The notes under the pieces were generated by a model, which was not told where the DNA came from, searched no databases, and saw only the letters and a program-made list of their open reading frames with translations. The translations under genes were made by a program, and so were the position numbers. Source: an uncultured Clostridia bacterium (GTDB lineage: Bacteria > Bacillota > Clostridia > Oscillospirales > Acutalibacteraceae). Taken from it: 6,451 nt of DNA. Location of the stretch: assembly GCA_905236975.1 (NCBI GenBank), contig CAJOQU010000143.1:1-6451 (forward strand). The letters are read 5' to 3'. Positions 6,337-6,451 of this stretch are shown here, piece after piece. How positions within the stretch are numbered: position 1 is the stretch's first letter; every line of letters starts with the position of its first letter.

Positions 6337-6451
6337 TTATTTCTTTTTCCACTTGGCATACAAAGTTTTGTTGCCGGTGGAGCCTTTGGTGATTTTGGTC
6401 ACCTTGGTTTTAAACTTCGCGTCGCTGTACCACCCTTGGAAGGTGTAACCC
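6337..6451 (-). CDS. C-terminal end of a Listeria-Bacteroides (InlB B-type) repeat protein, partial
   Basis: Reading the minus strand from the right edge, 37 residues lead to TAA (complement of 6337-6339). They start GYTFQGWYSD and end TLYAKWKKK. The G-Y-x-F-x-G-W-Y-x-D opening, the L-Y-A-x-W ending and the roughly 35-residue spacing are the hallmark of the Listeria-Bacteroides repeat (Flg_new / InlB B-repeat) found in secreted and surface proteins of Firmicutes and others. The N-terminal part, including any signal peptide or enzymatic or adhesive domain, lies outside the window, so the protein's overall role cannot be told. No LPXTG-type anchor or membrane tail follows the repeat; the protein simply ends in lysines. 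The gene is convergent with mutS2 and ends ten bases from the shared terminator. It is too short and too near the edge to be judged beyond the repeat. Confidence 0.82.
   Translation of the reverse strand, partial: GYTFQGWYSDAKFKTKVTKITKGSTGNKTLYAKWKKK

Noticed and set aside
1..6451. CRISPR array, tRNA or rRNA gene, insertion sequence, prophage or defence genes
   Set aside because: Nothing of the kind was seen on reading both strands: no spaced direct repeats, no cloverleaf-like sequence, and no transposase or integrase frames.

Overview
This window looks like housekeeping chromosome from a spore-forming (or spore-former-derived) low-to-middle-GC Firmicute, most likely a class Clostridia member of the Ruminococcaceae/Oscillospiraceae type. 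The grounds are the gene order (yqfD, phoH, ybeY, era, a YqzL-like gene, recO, mutS2), a sporulation-family protein at the left edge, Gram-positive Shine-Dalgarno sites, a TTG and a GTG start, and moderately GC-rich coding sequence. The taxon is an inference from layout and protein style; no marker gene is present.

Layout. Positions 1-383 hold the C-terminal end of YqfD. A strong extended -10 promoter (393-398) overlaps the end of yqfD, and a long hairpin (400-448) follows it. Then comes a tightly packed plus-strand run: phoH (484-1443, TTG start), ybeY (1440-1922, ATGA overlap with phoH), era (1931-2845), a small YqzL-family gene (2922-3080), recO (3010-3765, GTG start, overlapping the YqzL gene by 71 bases) and mutS2 (3789-6179). 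A 157-base spacer with two hairpins follows; the second (6281-6327) is a bidirectional terminator. At the right edge the minus strand carries the last 37 residues of a protein ending in a Listeria-Bacteroides (InlB B-type) repeat, so the run ends against a convergent accessory or surface-type gene.

How the genes fit together. YbeY and Era both act in 16S rRNA 3'-end maturation and small-subunit assembly. PhoH is an ATPase of the same conserved neighbourhood, linked to RNA metabolism. MutS2 (MutS-like ATPase plus Smr nuclease) is now linked to collided ribosomes as well as to recombination control, and RecO is a RecFOR recombination mediator. The window is thus a ribosome-maturation and DNA/RNA-maintenance operon downstream of a sporulation gene.

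I found no undescribed system. The points most worth checking are the hairpin that would form the very 5' end of the phoH transcript, the long YqzL/recO overlap, and the absence of pgpH, dgkA and cdd from places where related operons usually carry them.
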